NCBI RefSeq assembly: GCF_019879105.1
Contig: NZ_CP082247.1
Location: 558,001-622,000, forward strand
DNA: 64,000 nt
DNA from: Natrinema sp. SYSU A 869
Lineage (GTDB): Archaea; Halobacteriota; Halobacteria; Halobacteriales; Natrialbaceae
Direction of reading: 5' to 3'
This document shows, in pieces, positions 18,063 to 26,219 of this stretch (position 1 is its first letter; each line of letters begins with the position of its first letter). The notes beneath the pieces were generated by a model. That model was not told where the DNA came from. It saw only the letters and a list, made by a program, of their open reading frames with translations, and made no database searches. The translations under genes were made by a program, and so were the position numbers.

Positions 18063-18583
18063 CTTCTAAAAATCGAGTCAGCAATCAGGATCGATGGGAA
18101 CTACCGAATTTGGAAACAGCTGAAGAGATATACGCAAAGATCGAAGCGGCATATTCAGGTACTGCATGGCACGGTTCACGCCGTCAGTTCGGTATTAGGA
18201 AAAATGAAGTCCGCCGAAAACAGGTCAATAGGGACTATCTGCGACAGGTGCTCAACAAGTGGTCAATGGGATATGGTGAACGACCGTTGTACGTTTTGGG
18301 AGTTGCTGTCGTTCTGGGGCTACTCACGACATTCATGCTGCCGTTGTTCGGGGTTCAAGTTCAAGGTACACCGATCCGCTATGGACTTCCGACCGATTTC
18401 ACCGAGTCAAGTGGGTACTATTTTGCTCTATTGAAGTATACCTTCTATACCCTCGTAGGGACAGATCCAGGTGACGTAACCACAACTGGAGGTGGATCGG
18501 CCATTGAATTCGGGTTGACAATAGCTGGTCAGTTATTGTTTGCGATGTTCGTATATACACTCGGTCGTCGAGCCGCCGCCTGA
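18063..18583 (+). pseudogene. Ion channel-type membrane protein, C-terminal part
   Basis: About 170 residues stay in frame from the IS border: NLETAEEIYAKIEAAYSG, a basic segment, then transmembrane segments (LYVLGVAVVLGLLTTFMLP and EFGLTIAGQLLFAMFVYTL) around a pore-like loop. It resembles the C-terminus of haloarchaeal pentapeptide-repeat/ion-channel proteins. The N-terminal part is missing at the IS. A TTG at 18110 could start a shortened protein. Confidence 0.6.
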
Positions 18584-18768
18584 CGTTATCCCCAGATAAA
18601 CACTGGGACTTTCCCCTCGCAGCAAGACAGTCATATTGGTTCCTTGCTAGTGAGAAAATAGCTCTCTCTCACTAACACGGTCTAGCTAAGGAGTGAGCAG
18701 AAGCACGTGTCCCCCCCATATTGTTCTTTTTCGGCTACTATACATGAGGGTCCCAAAAAATCATCCCC

Positions 18769-19046
18769 CTACTGGTCGAATATGTCGTCAAGAGAGGGGT
18801 TATCTGACTGGCTTCCTGACTTTATTTGGGAGTCATTGTCAACTAGAGAGACTGTGAGACAGCGTCTTTCTCCCCAGCTACATCGCCGACAGTACCGCCT
18901 CATCGTGATACTCTCCCCGTCATCCAGGTCCGCAAAGGTAGCTGTGAGCGACCAGTCTTTGTCACAGACCAAGCGACTCGAGCTGACTTTTCTTCACAGT
19001 TAGGACACCATTCTAGGTCCTTTTCTTTGTCCCATGGTGGTGACAT
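18769..19046 (-). pseudogene. Small zinc-finger protein, frameshifted
   Basis: ATG 19046 starts MSPPWDKEKDLEWCPNCEEK. A one-base shift near 18975 restores a frame reading LVCDKDWSLTATFADLDDG and MRRYCRRCSWGERR. The CPNC and YCRRC pairs would form a zinc site. About 90 residues in all. The stretches 18584-18768 and 19047-19463 show no gene. Confidence 0.45.
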
Positions 19047-19463
19047 GTGGAAAAGTTCGATCGATGGATTGGTATGGTCTTTGCCAAGTGTTGGTCGGAG
19101 AAGGCGTTACTGAGTTTAATTGTCTACGGTGGTCAATTGAATTACAGTCTGAGAGCTAATGGGGGTGATGGGAAAGAGCAGAGAATTTTGAGCCACCAGT
19201 TGACACAAGAGGAGTGAATTTCGGCCACTCATTGGAGATAGCTGAATCCTGAATTCCACCGCTCAGAGAACGTTAATCGAACATCCAACTAGTTATGTGG
19301 ATTCTTCCTCTCAGGAATGCTTGCACCGTGTCGAGGACGAGCCGTCTCGAAAGAGGCGAGCTGCCCACGTCCTAGCGTGGGTGCTCAACCTCGATGCGGT
19401 CTCTCCCAACCGCATGATCCTTCTCTGGAAAATCTGTCCCTGCGTTCGTCCAGCAAGAAGTCG

Positions 19464-20506
19464 ATGATCATCATTACGCACACGGACGCAGATGGACTTT
19501 CGAGTGCGGCCCTTGTCGCGGACTACTTCGATGAGGACGTCATCGTCCAGCCGATCGACTACAACGGCGCGTTCCGGTTCGAACACGTCCTCGAGGACCT
19601 CGTCGAACTGGTCTCCGAGACGCCGATCTGGATCTTGGACTTTGCCCTTGACGACCCGGGCCGCGTGGAGGACCTCGCGTATCTGGCCGACGCTCAGGAC
19701 TGCCACATCGTGTGGCACGACCATCACCAGTGGGACGACGACCTCGTCGCTGACCTCGAGGCTGCCGGCGTCGATCTCCGCCTCGATGAAGACGAGTGTA
19801 CGGCCTCGCTGGTCCGTGACGAGATCCGCCTCCGTGACTACGATGCCCATCTCGAGGACCTCGCGGAGTGTACGAAGGACATCGATCTCTGGATCAAAGA
19901 CGATCCGAGAAGTGAGCGGTTGAACGTCTTCGCGTCACTGGTCGACGACCCGTGGGAGTACATCGACGTCGTTCTCGAGCACGGGCCCGACCTCCCGGAC
20001 GACATCCAGGAGCGAATCGACGAGCGCCTCGAGCGCGATCGCGACCTCGAGGAGTCGGCGATCGAGAACCGGACCGCGTACGACGTCGGTGGCTACTCGG
20101 TTGCGATCACGTACGTGCGCGGCGGCCGCTCGAGCCAGATCGGGAACGACCTGGTCGAAGAACTCAGTCACGACATCGCGGTGATCTGCAAGCCCCACGG
20201 CGGTGTCGGGATCTACGCCCACTCCACCGCAAGACCTTCGCTCGGTGCCACGAGATCGCCGCCCAGCTGGGTGGCGGCGGGCATCCTACGGCTGCGGGCT
20301 GCGAAGTCCCGGCCGAGAGCTTCCGGCAGCTTGCCGCATACTGGCTGACCCGTGGGCAGTCTGTCCATGCTGATATCTGGAACGCGATCGGGTCCGTTGT
20401 TGGTACGGACGAGCGCTACGTTGAGGAACAGGGTAGTCAGGCACTCGAGGATGACGTCAAGGACGCAATCTCATTGAGCTACGAGGAGCGTGATCCCGAT
20501 GAGTGA
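19464..20506 (+). pseudogene. DHH/DHHA1 phosphoesterase, single-base frameshift
   Basis: The frame begins MIIITHTDADGLSSAALVAD (the DHH-domain Asp motif) and has IVWHDHHQW (the DHH motif). Near 20231 one base is missing in ACCGCAAG; restoring it continues to HEIAAQLGGGGHPTAAG (the DHHA1 substrate motif) and ends at TGA 20504-20506. Such proteins cleave nano-RNA or cyclic dinucleotides. It heads a run of overlapping genes typical of haloarchaeal plasmids and proviruses. The break may be real or a sequence error. Confidence 0.8.
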
Positions 20507-20705
20507 CGAAACACCGGTAAACCATCCCACGTGTGACCGATGCGATTCGATCGTGTTCGCGGCAGAAGTGAAAGTCGCCAACATCGAGACAGGCGAAACG
20601 TCGAAAGTTCGACTCTGCGACAGCTGCACTGACGACCTCCGAGAAAAATACGGAGTGGCCTACGGCACTGACGATCCGGTTGCGCAGGAGGTTGACGATG
20701 AGTGA
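20499..20705 (+). CDS. Small zinc-ribbon protein
   Basis: The 68-residue protein has two Cys pairs, CDRCDS and CDSC, spaced for one zinc site. ATG 20499 overlaps the stop of the DHH gene by eight bases, and the stop overlaps the next ATG, so it is part of a translationally coupled series. The target is unknown. Confidence 0.75.
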   Translation: MSDETPVNHPTCDRCDSIVFAAEVKVANIETGETSKVRLCDSCTDDLREKYGVAYGTDDPVAQEVDDE

Positions 20706-20766
20706 CGAGAGCGTTCCATCCGTAGGCGGCTGTAAGAACCTGTCTAACTACGAGGTGGGCCGATGA
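20698..20766 (+). CDS. Very short coupled ORF (22 residues)
   Basis: ATG 20698 lies inside the end of the zinc-ribbon gene, and TGA 20764-20766 overlaps the ATG of the nuclease gene at 20763. The product would be MSDESVPSVGGCKNLSNYEV and two more residues. Overlap on both sides suggests it is translated, either as a micropeptide or as a coupling leader. It could also be the leftover of a longer gene. Confidence 0.45.
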   Translation: MSDESVPSVGGCKNLSNYEVGR

Positions 20767-21371
20767 ATAATGAAGAGATCCACAGCGTCCTATCTTTTGG
20801 GTCTATTGATCAGATGGCAAAAGAAAACAAAGGTGCTTTCGGAGAGTCATTAGCAGGCATCTGGTTGAAAGATCAAATCAAAAAGGACCCCTCGATCATC
20901 TCCGATGAGGAAGTCTCTGAATCCCATCCACGGACTTGGTTCTCTCACGTCGGAAAGCATCGGTGTAAGTACGGAAAAGTGGACGACGACGGTCTTGAGG
21001 AGATTGCGTGGGAACCAGACTACAGTTTCCATGTCACACTACCGGACTACGATGTGAGGAAAGAGATTCTCATTGAGGCGAAGACTGGAAACAGCAGTTT
21101 AGAGAGGCACCAGTCGGATGTGATGAGGTTAGTCGCTCAGGAGGACGAGATGTGTGTTTTCTTCTGTAAGATTGATCTATGCTCTGAACAGGCGGTTCTC
21201 AGCTACGAGGAGATCGTCCCCGAAATCGAGGGCAAGCTGGAGGGTGATGTTGATGACGATCAGACCGTCGAGTGCTACGACTGTGGTGCAGAGATTGGCC
21301 CCAATGACGCACATCTCACAGATCGGGATGGCTCTCCTTTCTACGTCTGTTCTGGTGGTGAGTGCCAGTGA
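20763..21371 (+). CDS. PD-(D/E)XK-like nuclease with C-terminal zinc ribbon
   Basis: The 202-residue protein has EPDYSFHV and then EILIEAKTG, the acidic and EAK elements of a restriction-endonuclease-like core, followed by helices (ERHQSDVMRLVAQ). The C-terminus has CYDCGAEIG and VCSGGEC, a zinc ribbon. A role in plasmid or viral DNA processing, or in exclusion of other DNA, is plausible. Base composition is more AT-rich than the DHH gene. The start overlaps the preceding short ORF. Confidence 0.65.
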   Translation: MNNEEIHSVLSFGSIDQMAKENKGAFGESLAGIWLKDQIKKDPSIISDEEVSESHPRTWFSHVGKHRCKYGKVDDDGLEEIAWEPDYSFHVTLPDYDVRKEILIEAKTGNSSLERHQSDVMRLVAQEDEMCVFFCKIDLCSEQAVLSYEEIVPEIEGKLEGDVDDDQTVECYDCGAEIGPNDAHLTDRDGSPFYVCSGGECQ

Positions 21372-21421
21372 GTGACTCTGGTAATTCCTTAGGCGATATT
21401 GAACGATCTCTACGATATAGG

Positions 21422-21587
21422 TTAATCCAGATCGGTATCGGTCAGGCTTTTCTCCTCAATGTAGGAACTCACACACGAGTAACTGCAAAAGTCACCGACT
21501 CTGTGAGAGCCTCTGAAGCCCTTACGGTCAAGATGGAGCTTCCCTCTGTCCTCAAGTTCTGTCTGGCAATGACTACACTGGACCATG
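21422..21587 (-). pseudogene. Small zinc-finger protein on the opposite strand, frameshifted
   Basis: ATG 21587 starts MVQCSHCQTELEDRGK. With one base removed from an AAA run near 21540, the frame continues LHLDRKGFRGSHRVGDFCSY, SCVSSYIEE and ends TDTDLD at TAA 21422-21424. The CSHC and CSYSC groups would bind zinc. It is the only minus-strand gene in this cassette. A plus-strand frame over the same bases (21368-21718) looks non-coding. Confidence 0.5.
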
Positions 21588-21707
21588 TCCACTTGAAAAT
21601 CTGTAATCTGTTAGATAAACTTTTAGAAACCATTTTGCCGTTTATAGACCCATTCTGCTCAGGGGACCGTTCACAACACACGGGTACTGAACACGGAGGT
21701 AGCCCCG

Positions 21708-22372
21708 ATGCAGAGTGAAAGAAAGTCACGATTCGAGTGGCCTGATGGCTACGATCGCACTAACTTGGATGACCGCGAACCGTATCCTGGCGACCTCTCG
21801 CTCACCCACCGCGAGGCGTTCGAGTCGATCGTCGAGGAACTCGAGCGCTGGGGGAAGACCGACGTCCAGATCGAGACCGCCGGGACGCACTACGCAAACG
21901 ATCCGAATATCCCACACAAGTCCGCTGACCCGGACGATGTCGGCGTCGTTGCGTACTACCGCGACCTCGACAGTCGGGCCGATGAACAGTCTGCGATCGC
22001 GTGGACCAGTGGGAGACACAGCGCGAGAACGCCCGTGCGATTTCACTCTGGGTCCGCCGAATCCGACTGGCGGATCGCTGCGGCGTCGAAACTGCACGAG
22101 ATATCGACGAGGTTGCCCAGCTGCCGCCGGCCGATGGTGATGTCCAGGAGGGCGGGGCAATCGCGGCGCCGCCGGTGCCGTCGCAGAAGGACACCCTCGG
22201 TGACGAGGAACCCCACGAGGTTCTCGGCCTCCAGCCGGACGCACCCGACAAGATCGTCACGGCGGCGTTCCGAACGCAGGTGAAAGACCTCGAAGGCCAC
22301 CCGGATACGGGCGGCTTATCTGGACGATTCCGGAAGCTCGAGAAGGCACGCGGGGAGATGCTCGATGATTGA
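21708..22372 (+). pseudogene. J-domain (DnaJ-like) plasmid protein, single-base frameshift
   Basis: The first frame (from MQSERKSRFEWPDGYDR through REAFESIVEELERWG and PDDVGVVAYYRD) and the second (DQWETQRENARAISLW onward) join near 22001 if one base is restored in GCGTGGACCAG. The C-terminus EPHEVLGLQPDAPDKIVTAA with HPD in LEGHPDTGG is a J domain that would stimulate an Hsp70. The N-terminal domain is typical of haloarchaeal plasmid and virus J proteins. Its stop overlaps the next gene. Confidence 0.7.
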
Positions 22373-22556
22373 TGCCTGGTCCAGTCGTGGGGCGTCTACC
22401 CTCGAGGAGCTGGTGATGCTCGGCGGCCTCGTCGGCGGGATCCTTGCGGTTCTCTTCACGTCGTACGGGACTGAGGCGGCACTGATCTATGTCTGCTTCG
22501 CGTTTTGGCGCACACAGGTCCACAACAACCGACGTAATGAGGAGAGATCGCGATGA
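22365..22556 (+). CDS. Small membrane protein
   Basis: The 63-residue protein has one or two hydrophobic helices (ELVMLGGLVGGILAVLFTSY, then AALIYVCFAFW) and a basic tail. It overlaps the J-domain gene and the following DUF3307 gene (ATGA), so it is part of the coupled series. Function unknown. Confidence 0.6.
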   Translation: MIDAWSSRGASTLEELVMLGGLVGGILAVLFTSYGTEAALIYVCFAFWRTQVHNNRRNEERSR

Positions 22557-22879
22557 CCGACGATCGCCACGCCCTCGCGTTCCTCGCTGCTCACGCTGCT
22601 GGGGACTTCCCGCTCCAGACCGACTGGATGGCTGCCGAGAAGTTCGACTCGCGGCTTGCTCGAGCGACCCACGTGACGGTCTACACGGCTGCGTTCCTGC
22701 CGGTGGTCCGTCGGACCGGCTGGCCGTGGCGACGCACAGCGGCTCTCCTTGCGCTGTTGTGGACCTCGCACTTCGTGGTCGACTCCCGTCGGTGGAACGA
22801 TACCGTCCCGATCTGGTACGACCAGGCGCTGCATTTAATCGCCCTCGCCGTCGCTCTCGAGATAGTTGACGATGACTGA
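22553..22879 (+). CDS. DUF3307 membrane protein
   Basis: The 108-residue protein has the DUF3307 pattern: an N-terminal AAHAAGDFPLQTDWMA, a central hydrophobic HVTVYTAAFLPVV region and HFVVDSRRWND. Members are integral membrane proteins of phages, plasmids and bacteria with no settled role. The start overlaps the previous stop by four bases. Confidence 0.75.
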   Translation: MTDDRHALAFLAAHAAGDFPLQTDWMAAEKFDSRLARATHVTVYTAAFLPVVRRTGWPWRRTAALLALLWTSHFVVDSRRWNDTVPIWYDQALHLIALAVALEIVDDD

Positions 22880-23090
22880 GAACGACTCGAGCGACGTCCG
22901 AACCTATCCGTGTCCATCGCCTGACGACTGCTCGTTCACTGCCGGCGGCGCGGCCGAACTCCTCGAGCACGTCAATAGCGAGCACTCTGGGGAGTATCAG
23001 CGCGACGACTGGCCGGACACGCCTGCCGGGCGGGCGTCTCGATCGACGTCCGATGATGACGGCCAACAGGAGGCTGATACCGATGGGTGA
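22872..23090 (+). CDS. Small C2H2-type zinc-finger protein
   Basis: The 72-residue protein contains CPSPDDCSFTAGGAAELLEH followed by VNSEHSGEY, giving two Cys and two His for a zinc finger, then a polar acidic tail. ATG 22872 overlaps the DUF3307 stop. Such fingers are common in haloarchaeal plasmid cassettes and may bind DNA. Confidence 0.6.
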   Translation: MTENDSSDVRTYPCPSPDDCSFTAGGAAELLEHVNSEHSGEYQRDDWPDTPAGRASRSTSDDDGQQEADTDG

Positions 23091-23385
23091 CGGGTTCGTC
23101 GACCACGAACTCGACGGTCGCGAGGTAACACTCGAGCGCCTCGAGGCCGCTGCTCGCGAGCGCTGGGGTGAGGAGTGGGCGATTCGGGCGACGCATTTCT
23201 CGGACGGGACCACGCAAGCCTACGCCTTCCGTTTGCGCGGCGTCGTCGACGACGAGCGTGATGAGAAAACACTCGAGCAAGAACGGCTGTACGTCGGCGA
23301 CGAGAAGACCGTGTTCCGCCGTGTCCACCTGCATCGTGAGGACGTCGTCGACGTCCTCGAGGAATGCGAGCTCGAACATGACTGA
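23083..23385 (+). CDS. Conserved hypothetical protein of the plasmid cassette
   Basis: The 100-residue protein (MGDGFVDHELDGREVTLERL, then RWGEEWAIRATHFSDGTTQA and VFRRVHLHREDVVDVLEE) starts inside the end of the zinc-finger gene and closes the coupled run. No domain recognised. The composition matches its neighbours. Confidence 0.6.
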   Translation: MGDGFVDHELDGREVTLERLEAAARERWGEEWAIRATHFSDGTTQAYAFRLRGVVDDERDEKTLEQERLYVGDEKTVFRRVHLHREDVVDVLEECELEHD

Positions 23386-23484
23386 TTTTCTGGGCCATTC
23401 TGATTCCATCTCAAAGTAATAACACTACCAATACCATACTGCATATGACAAGTTTGATTTGTTGGGAGTATAGTTGTCTATTAT

Positions 23485-23733
23485 ATGATTAGTGGTGGGA
23501 ATCTGCTTACGTTTGGTTGGGGTGTTGCTCTTATCCTAATTGCAAATCAGGTTCTGAAGACAGCAACTGATTGGACTGTAAGACAGGGATTCGGTTGGAT
23601 TAAGAACATCACTCTTTCAGAGGGAACCTCTCGTGACGAACTGGAAGGGAATGAACGCGCCCTTGAAATAGAAAGACGACTCCGTGATCAACTGGAGAGA
23701 AAAAAGATAAGCTATCTGATTATGAGTGGATGA
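23485..23733 (+). CDS. Small membrane-anchored protein, AT-rich
   Basis: The 82-residue frame has an N-terminal transmembrane helix (LLTFGWGVALILIANQVL) and a charged helical tail. After an A6 run near 23702 another frame continues with KLSDYEWMIRSLRSENIS, so the true C-terminus may be longer by a one-base shift. A TATA-like TTATATGA precedes the ATG. Base composition changes sharply to AT-rich here. Confidence 0.45.
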   Translation: MISGGNLLTFGWGVALILIANQVLKTATDWTVRQGFGWIKNITLSEGTSRDELEGNERALEIERRLRDQLERKKISYLIMSG

Positions 23734-23836
23734 TTCGGAGTTTGAGAAGCGAAAACATATCTAAAAAAGAATAATAGAACAATATTGGCGGCCACTTCCG
23801 GCAATCATTATTACCTTCTTCAATGATTATACGGAG

Positions 23837-24190
23837 GTGAATACTGAAGATAAGTTCTTAAAGAACCATATTCTTACAAATAATGACGCAGAAATGCTTA
23901 CTGGTAACACGTATGCAATCCCGCCAAAGGGGTTCCCCGACCGTTTTGATTCACCTTCAAAAGTTGGGCGTCGAGAAATCCAGCAATGGGTGGAAGATGA
24001 CATTTTAAACCAGCATAAGGGTAGTAAAGCAGTTATTTGCCAAGCATCAGCAGTCGACTTAAGGAGGGTATATTCACATACTGATTATGAATCTCATAGC
24101 TTTAACCGGAAAACGATAGACCAGGCCATCGATATAGAGCGTATTCTTGGCGAAATAATGTCCATAGAATACTCGCAAGAGACAACGTGA
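23837..24190 (+). CDS. Unknown protein, AT-rich, first of a coupled pair
   Basis: A GTG start gives 117 residues (MNTEDKFLKNHILTNNDAEM, YAIPPKGFPDRFDSPSKVG and so on). The open frame reaches back to about 23770 without an ATG, so the N-terminus is uncertain. No domain recognised. The stop overlaps the next gene (GTGA). The low GC content against GC-rich neighbours suggests recent import. Confidence 0.45.
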   Translation: MNTEDKFLKNHILTNNDAEMLTGNTYAIPPKGFPDRFDSPSKVGRREIQQWVEDDILNQHKGSKAVICQASAVDLRRVYSHTDYESHSFNRKTIDQAIDIERILGEIMSIEYSQETT

Positions 24191-24450
24191 ATTTGTCAAA
24201 AGCAATAGAAGACGGAGATATTGCGTTTCTACTGTCACGCTATGTGGCAGACGATGATCTAAAAATCATTCACGAAAACCAAGACGATATCCGTCATCAG
24301 TTGGAGAATCCATCATTACGCAGAATCGCTACAACCGACTTTGAGGAAGATCTGGTTGCTGTTTTATCCAACTATATTGATGCACCAGAGTATGCTGCAA
24401 AGAAGGCAATTGAAGAAGCAAAATTATGGCACCAAGAACTGAATTCATGA
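24187..24450 (+). CDS. Unknown protein, AT-rich, second of a coupled pair
   Basis: The 87-residue helical protein (IAFLLSRYVADDDLKIIHEN, EEDLVAVLSNYIDAPEYAAK) starts at GTG 24187 inside the end of the previous gene. No family recognised. Size, coupling and composition would fit a toxin-antitoxin or accessory pair, but nothing in the sequence proves that. Confidence 0.45.
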   Translation: MNLSKAIEDGDIAFLLSRYVADDDLKIIHENQDDIRHQLENPSLRRIATTDFEEDLVAVLSNYIDAPEYAAKKAIEEAKLWHQELNS

Positions 24451-24488
24451 CTAAAATAATATGTTGAGATAATATGGTATCTAATTGA

Positions 24489-24748
24489 GTGCCCCAGACT
24501 AAAGGCGGACTGGATGCGCTGGATGAGCCGGCAACGGAAATCCCGTCCCAGACTGATGTGATCCAGTTTGACGATATCATGATGCGATTAAGGCGATCGA
24601 TCAACTCAGCGATCCGGACGTCCTTGCCGAGATCGCCGAGTACCGTAGTCCGCTCGAGAGCGACGAACCACTTACCGTTCGAGAGGCGGTTGCAGAAGCG
24701 ATCGACATCGACATGTCGACAGTCAAATGTACGCTCACCTCTATCTGA
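24489..24748 (+). pseudogene. Conserved small protein upstream of ParA, frameshifted
   Basis: A GTG start gives KGGLDALDEPATEIPSQTD and VIQFDDIM. With one base restored in ATCATGATGCG near 24588, it continues AIDQLSDPDVLAEIAEYRSP and EPLTVREAVAEAIDIDMSTV to TGA 24746-24748. The C-terminal part looks like a short HTH. Its place before the ParA operator suggests a part in partition or its control. Confidence 0.45.
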
Positions 24749-24795
24749 TCACACCTTGTTGTCGGACTTGAGGTCCTTTCCAAATGGGCCTAAGA

Positions 24796-24890
24796 CTCAG
24801 ATCTAAGATTCTTAGATTAGTCTCTTAGGTAACTCACTTAGCTATCACTCTTAGATAACTTGTCTGACGTACTTTCTTATCTTAGTAACT
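24796..24890 (+). repeat. 13-bp iteron array before ParA (candidate operator or centromere)
   Basis: CTTAG starts at 24811, 24824, 24837 and 24850, exactly 13 bases apart, with consensus CTTAGnTAnCnCT. A near match lies at 24796 (CTCAG) and another copy at 24881. The last overlaps the presumed TATA region of ParA. Regular direct repeats upstream of parA are typical of partition sites and operators. Confidence 0.65.
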
Positions 24891-24904
24891 CTTCGGAGAC
24901 ACTC

Positions 24905-25780
24905 ATGCTCTCGTATACGGTGTACTCGGAGGCCGGCGGCGTTGGGAAATCGTCGCTGACAGCGAACCTGGCGGTCGCGCACGCTCGAGCCGGACTCGAC
25001 GTGCTGGTCGTCCCACTAGATCCACAGGACGGCGACCTCAGCCGACTGCTTGGCGTCGACAGTGATCGGGACAGCAGCGATGCGGACAACCTCGTGCGAC
25101 ACATGGTCAACGCCCCGAAGGGGCCGTTTGAAGACCTGATCCGAACCGCAGAGGGCGTCGACATCGTCCCGGAGCACAACATGCTCTCGGACCTCGCCGA
25201 CCACCTCGCTCGAGAACAGAAGAAGGCCGAGGACTTCGGCGATGCGTACAACATCTATGCCCAGCTGCAGCGCGTCCTCCAGGAAGCCGGCGTCGGCGAT
25301 GACTACGACGTTCTGATCTGTGACCCGCCGGCGACCGAATCGGACCACCTCTACAACGCGATCTTCGCGACGCGGAACCTCGTGATTCCTGTCGAGCCCT
25401 CGGCGAAGGGACGGGCTTCGGTCGAGGGCCTCGAGGAACTCGCGACGAACTTCGCCGACCAGCTGAACATCGACGTCGGTGTCCTGGCTGCAGTGCCGAA
25501 CGGGTTCAAACGAACGAACGACCAGAAGGAGCTCATCGACGAGATCGAGTTCCCGACGCCGGAGGTGCTTGGCGACCGGACGTCGCTGCTCGAGGGCTGC
25601 TGGAAAGAGCAGTGCTCCGCGTTCACGTACGAGCGGGATCATCGCGACTACCCGCGTGATCACGAGCTCGAGACGCTCGCCCAGTTCGATCGCCTCGCAC
25701 GATATCTCGAAGCCGAGGCTGGCCTCGAGGCACCAAACGCGCCAGAGCCCGGTGAACTCGAGCACGGGGTGGAGGCATGA
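24905..25780 (+). CDS. parA: ParA-family partition ATPase
   Basis: The 291-residue protein has the deviant Walker A of ParA/MinD proteins (SEAGGVGKSSLTANLA), the VPLDPQDGDLSRLLG segment and the later DVLICDPPATES Walker B region. It should drive plasmid segregation using ATP and nonspecific DNA binding. ATG 24905 puts the Walker motif near the N-terminus, with a TATA-like CTTATCTTA about 25 bases before it. A helical protein gene overlaps its end. Confidence 0.9.
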   Translation: MLSYTVYSEAGGVGKSSLTANLAVAHARAGLDVLVVPLDPQDGDLSRLLGVDSDRDSSDADNLVRHMVNAPKGPFEDLIRTAEGVDIVPEHNMLSDLADHLAREQKKAEDFGDAYNIYAQLQRVLQEAGVGDDYDVLICDPPATESDHLYNAIFATRNLVIPVEPSAKGRASVEGLEELATNFADQLNIDVGVLAAVPNGFKRTNDQKELIDEIEFPTPEVLGDRTSLLEGCWKEQCSAFTYERDHRDYPRDHELETLAQFDRLARYLEAEAGLEAPNAPEPGELEHGVEA

Positions 25781-26193
25781 CGGGCTTCAAGAGTGGGAGC
25801 GCCGGCGACCCCTTCGGCGATGACGATCGCGAGGAAGACGACGAGGAGGAGCTGACGGAGACGTCGTCGACGGCAATCGATACGGAGTCCAACACCGATC
25901 GCGACGACGATCGTGACGACGCGAGCAGCGGGACGTCGCCCAGTCCCTCGAGTGGCGGCCTTCCCTGGATCTACGAGCGCAACAGTATCACGGACGGGCG
26001 GGCACAGACTGTCCAGTTGCATCTTCAGCAGTCGACGCTCGATCGCCAGCGTGAGACGAGGACCGGTGTTGAGACCGCTCTTGGGGAGGCCGTCAAGAAG
26101 GCCGATCTTCGCGAGGCCGCGCTCCTGGTCGGCCTCGAGCACGTCGACGAGGTCGCCGACCAGCTCCGCGAGTGGGGCTACGACTTCGAGTAG
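25777..26193 (+). CDS. ParA partner protein (candidate centromere-binding)
   Basis: The 138-residue protein overlaps parA by four bases. It has a very acidic, disordered first 60 residues and a folded C-terminus (LPWIYERNSITDGRAQTVQL, DLREAALLVGLEHVDEVADQ). Haloarchaeal plasmids often carry a protein of this layout directly after ParA. A role as the DNA-binding half of the partition pair, acting on the iterons, is inferred from position. Confidence 0.6.
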   Translation: MTGFKSGSAGDPFGDDDREEDDEEELTETSSTAIDTESNTDRDDDRDDASSGTSPSPSSGGLPWIYERNSITDGRAQTVQLHLQQSTLDRQRETRTGVETALGEAVKKADLREAALLVGLEHVDEVADQLREWGYDFE

Positions 26194-26219
26194 GCCCAAG
26201 GACCATGATTGTCTGAGAA

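Noticed and set aside
21368-21718. Plus-strand frame of 117 codons coupled to the nuclease gene
   Set aside because: The opposite strand encodes a zinc finger with clear Cys pairs; the plus frame has poor composition. The overlap with the nuclease stop could still be meaningful, so the rejection is not certain.
22257-23213. Minus-strand open frame of 318 codons
   Set aside because: Antisense to four overlapping plus-strand genes of the plasmid cassette; very Arg/Ser-rich.
24811-24862. CTTAG iterons as a CRISPR or origin array
   Set aside because: Units are only 13 bases with no spacers, and the window already has a strong Orc1-type origin; partition or operator function fits better.
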